NCBI RefSeq assembly: GCF_000002595.2
Contig: NC_057019.1
Location: 2,352,362-2,416,361 of the forward strand
Direction of reading: 5' to 3'
Source of the DNA: Chlamydomonas reinhardtii
Taxonomy: Eukaryota; Chlorophyta; Chlorophyceae; Chlamydomonadales; Chlamydomonadaceae
Length of the DNA: 64,000 bases
The position numbers and the translations under genes were made by a program. Position 1 is the stretch's first letter; every line of letters begins with the position of its first letter. The notes under the pieces were generated by a model. The model was not told where the DNA came from and ran no database searches. It saw only the letters and a program-made list of their open reading frames with translations. Shown piece after piece: positions 63,111 to 64,000 of the stretch.

Positions 63111-64000
63111 ATGTTTTATCCCAGAGGCCCCATCACGATCAATTTCATCTTCGCGGAACAGCTACTGCCACCCTCACCACTGGCCCGTCTTTCCGGCCCG
63201 GACATGCTTTCCCTCACCTGCCTGCAGGCGCTCATCGTTTCAGCGCTCTGCTTCATCGCGGTGTATGCGGGCTGGGCGCTGCAAACCATCAGCGTGCACG
63301 GCGGGGATAGTGGTGCGGTAGTGAAGACATCAGGATCAGCGGTGGGGGCGGCCTCGCCCGCGGTCCGCATCCTGCGGACAGCAGACCCGTCGCCGTCGCC
63401 ACGCGCGACACGGAAGGTTAGCAAGCCGCCGGCACCAGGGCCGCCCATCCTCAACAGCCCACCACCGCCCTCGCTGCCGCCGCCCTCGCCACCTCCGCCC
63501 AAGGAGTCCCCACCTCCGCCCTCGCCACCCCCGCCCTCACCTCCTCCTCCCTCGCCCGCACCACCCTCGCCTCCTCCACCCTCGCCACCGCCTCCCTCAC
63601 CGCAGCCGCCTGCCTCCCCGGCCAAGCAGGTAGAGGACAAACCGGCGGTTATGTCCACGGAAGCAAAGAAGCAGACCGGCACGGTCGCGGGCTCGGACAA
63701 GGGTCCAGAGGACGAGCCGTATGATGACAAGGTGCCGAAGGACGCGGATGCGGAGTATGACAATGATGCTGACAAGCCCAAGCAGGAAAGCAGCAGTAGC
63801 AGTAGCAGTAGCAAGAAGAAGGAGGACGGCAAGCTGGAGGCCGCTGCTGCGGGCGGCAGTGGCGCCGTGGCTCGCGAGCTGCTGCCGACCTCGGTGTCGG
63901 GCCGCACCGGCCGCAGCAGCGGCGCGCAGCTGACTCGGCCGTCCCCAGGCGGCACCCTGTTCAGCTGGGGGCTCAAGGAGTGGCGCCTGGGGCGGAACAA
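63111..64000 (+). CDS. Proline-rich type II membrane protein, N-terminal part (runs off the window)
   Basis: The frame is open from before 63111 to the end of the window, so the C-terminus is missing. From Met63204 (or Met63111) it has one hydrophobic segment, LTCLQALIVSALCFIAVYAG, without a clear cleavage site, as in type II anchors. Next comes a run of SPPPP units (63465-63615), typical of hydroxyproline-rich linkers in volvocine secretory proteins. A Lys/Asp/Ser-rich acidic linker with poly-Ser follows, and then GGTLFSWGLKEWRLG at the edge, perhaps the start of a folded lumenal domain. This layout is common in Golgi glycosyl- or sulfotransferases, but no catalytic domain is visible, so no function is claimed. 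The start is uncertain; an upstream exon is possible (acceptor-like CCCAG at 63119-63124). Confidence 0.6.
   Translation, partial: MFYPRGPITINFIFAEQLLPPSPLARLSGPDMLSLTCLQALIVSALCFIAVYAGWALQTISVHGGDSGAVVKTSGSAVGAASPAVRILRTADPSPSPRATRKVSKPPAPGPPILNSPPPPSLPPPSPPPPKESPPPPSPPPPSPPPPSPAPPSPPPPSPPPPSPQPPASPAKQVEDKPAVMSTEAKKQTGTVAGSDKGPEDEPYDDKVPKDADAEYDNDADKPKQESSSSSSSSKKKEDGKLEAAAAGGSGAVARELLPTSVSGRTGRSSGAQLTRPSPGGTLFSWGLKEWRLGRN

Noticed and set aside
63116-64000. A 294-codon open frame on the minus strand rich in Gly and Glu
   Set aside because: It is the antisense of the SPPPP-coding run, where GC-rich triplets leave no stops. The plus-strand frame has a membrane anchor and linker logic; the minus frame has none.

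Overview
The window looks like nuclear DNA of a volvocine green alga, most likely Chlamydomonas reinhardtii or a close relative. Reasons: GC-rich coding DNA ending mostly in G/C, genes cut into many short exons with GT-AG introns, long (GT)n/(AC)n tracts in introns, TGTAA poly(A) signals, plastid transit peptides, and a plastid ribosomal protein S5 with the large acidic N-terminal extension known from Chlamydomonas. The species is inferred, not tested.

I rebuilt twelve complete gene models by joining exons at splice sites and checking phase; every one closes in frame. Left part (0-22 kb): a cathepsin Z/X-like cysteine protease (-), head-to-head with an unrecognised plastid membrane protein (+), then a shikimate kinase-like protein without a P-loop (+), an unrecognised plastid protein with one C-terminal membrane segment (-), and PRPS5 (+). 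Middle (24-40 kb): two GDT1/PAM71-type (UPF0016) ion transporter paralogues (- strand), each head-to-head with a + gene: a TEX30/KANSL3-type alpha/beta hydrolase and an MCRS1-type FHA protein. Next come two tandem copies of cytosolic RPS20 (uS10), which share a nearly identical 96-bp patch. Right part (42-64 kb): a possible 95-residue small protein, an F-box/ankyrin-type protein, two palindromic inverted duplications, a large FAN1 nuclease gene (HIRAN to VRR-NUC), and the start of a proline-rich type II membrane protein that leaves the window.

Gene order is strongly divergent: four head-to-head pairs share start-to-start gaps of 451, 251, 342 and 975 bp. At least five genes carry plausible plastid transit peptides (the membrane protein, the shikimate kinase-like protein, the 227-residue protein, PRPS5 and both GDT1 copies), but they do not form one pathway.

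The least explained material is in introns and spacers: a microsatellite-bearing repeat family with a conserved flank, a 230-bp repeat in introns of two neighbouring genes, a motif recurring near splice sites, and two tail-to-tail palindromes between 49.1 and 51.3 kb. I see no tRNA, rRNA or CRISPR array.
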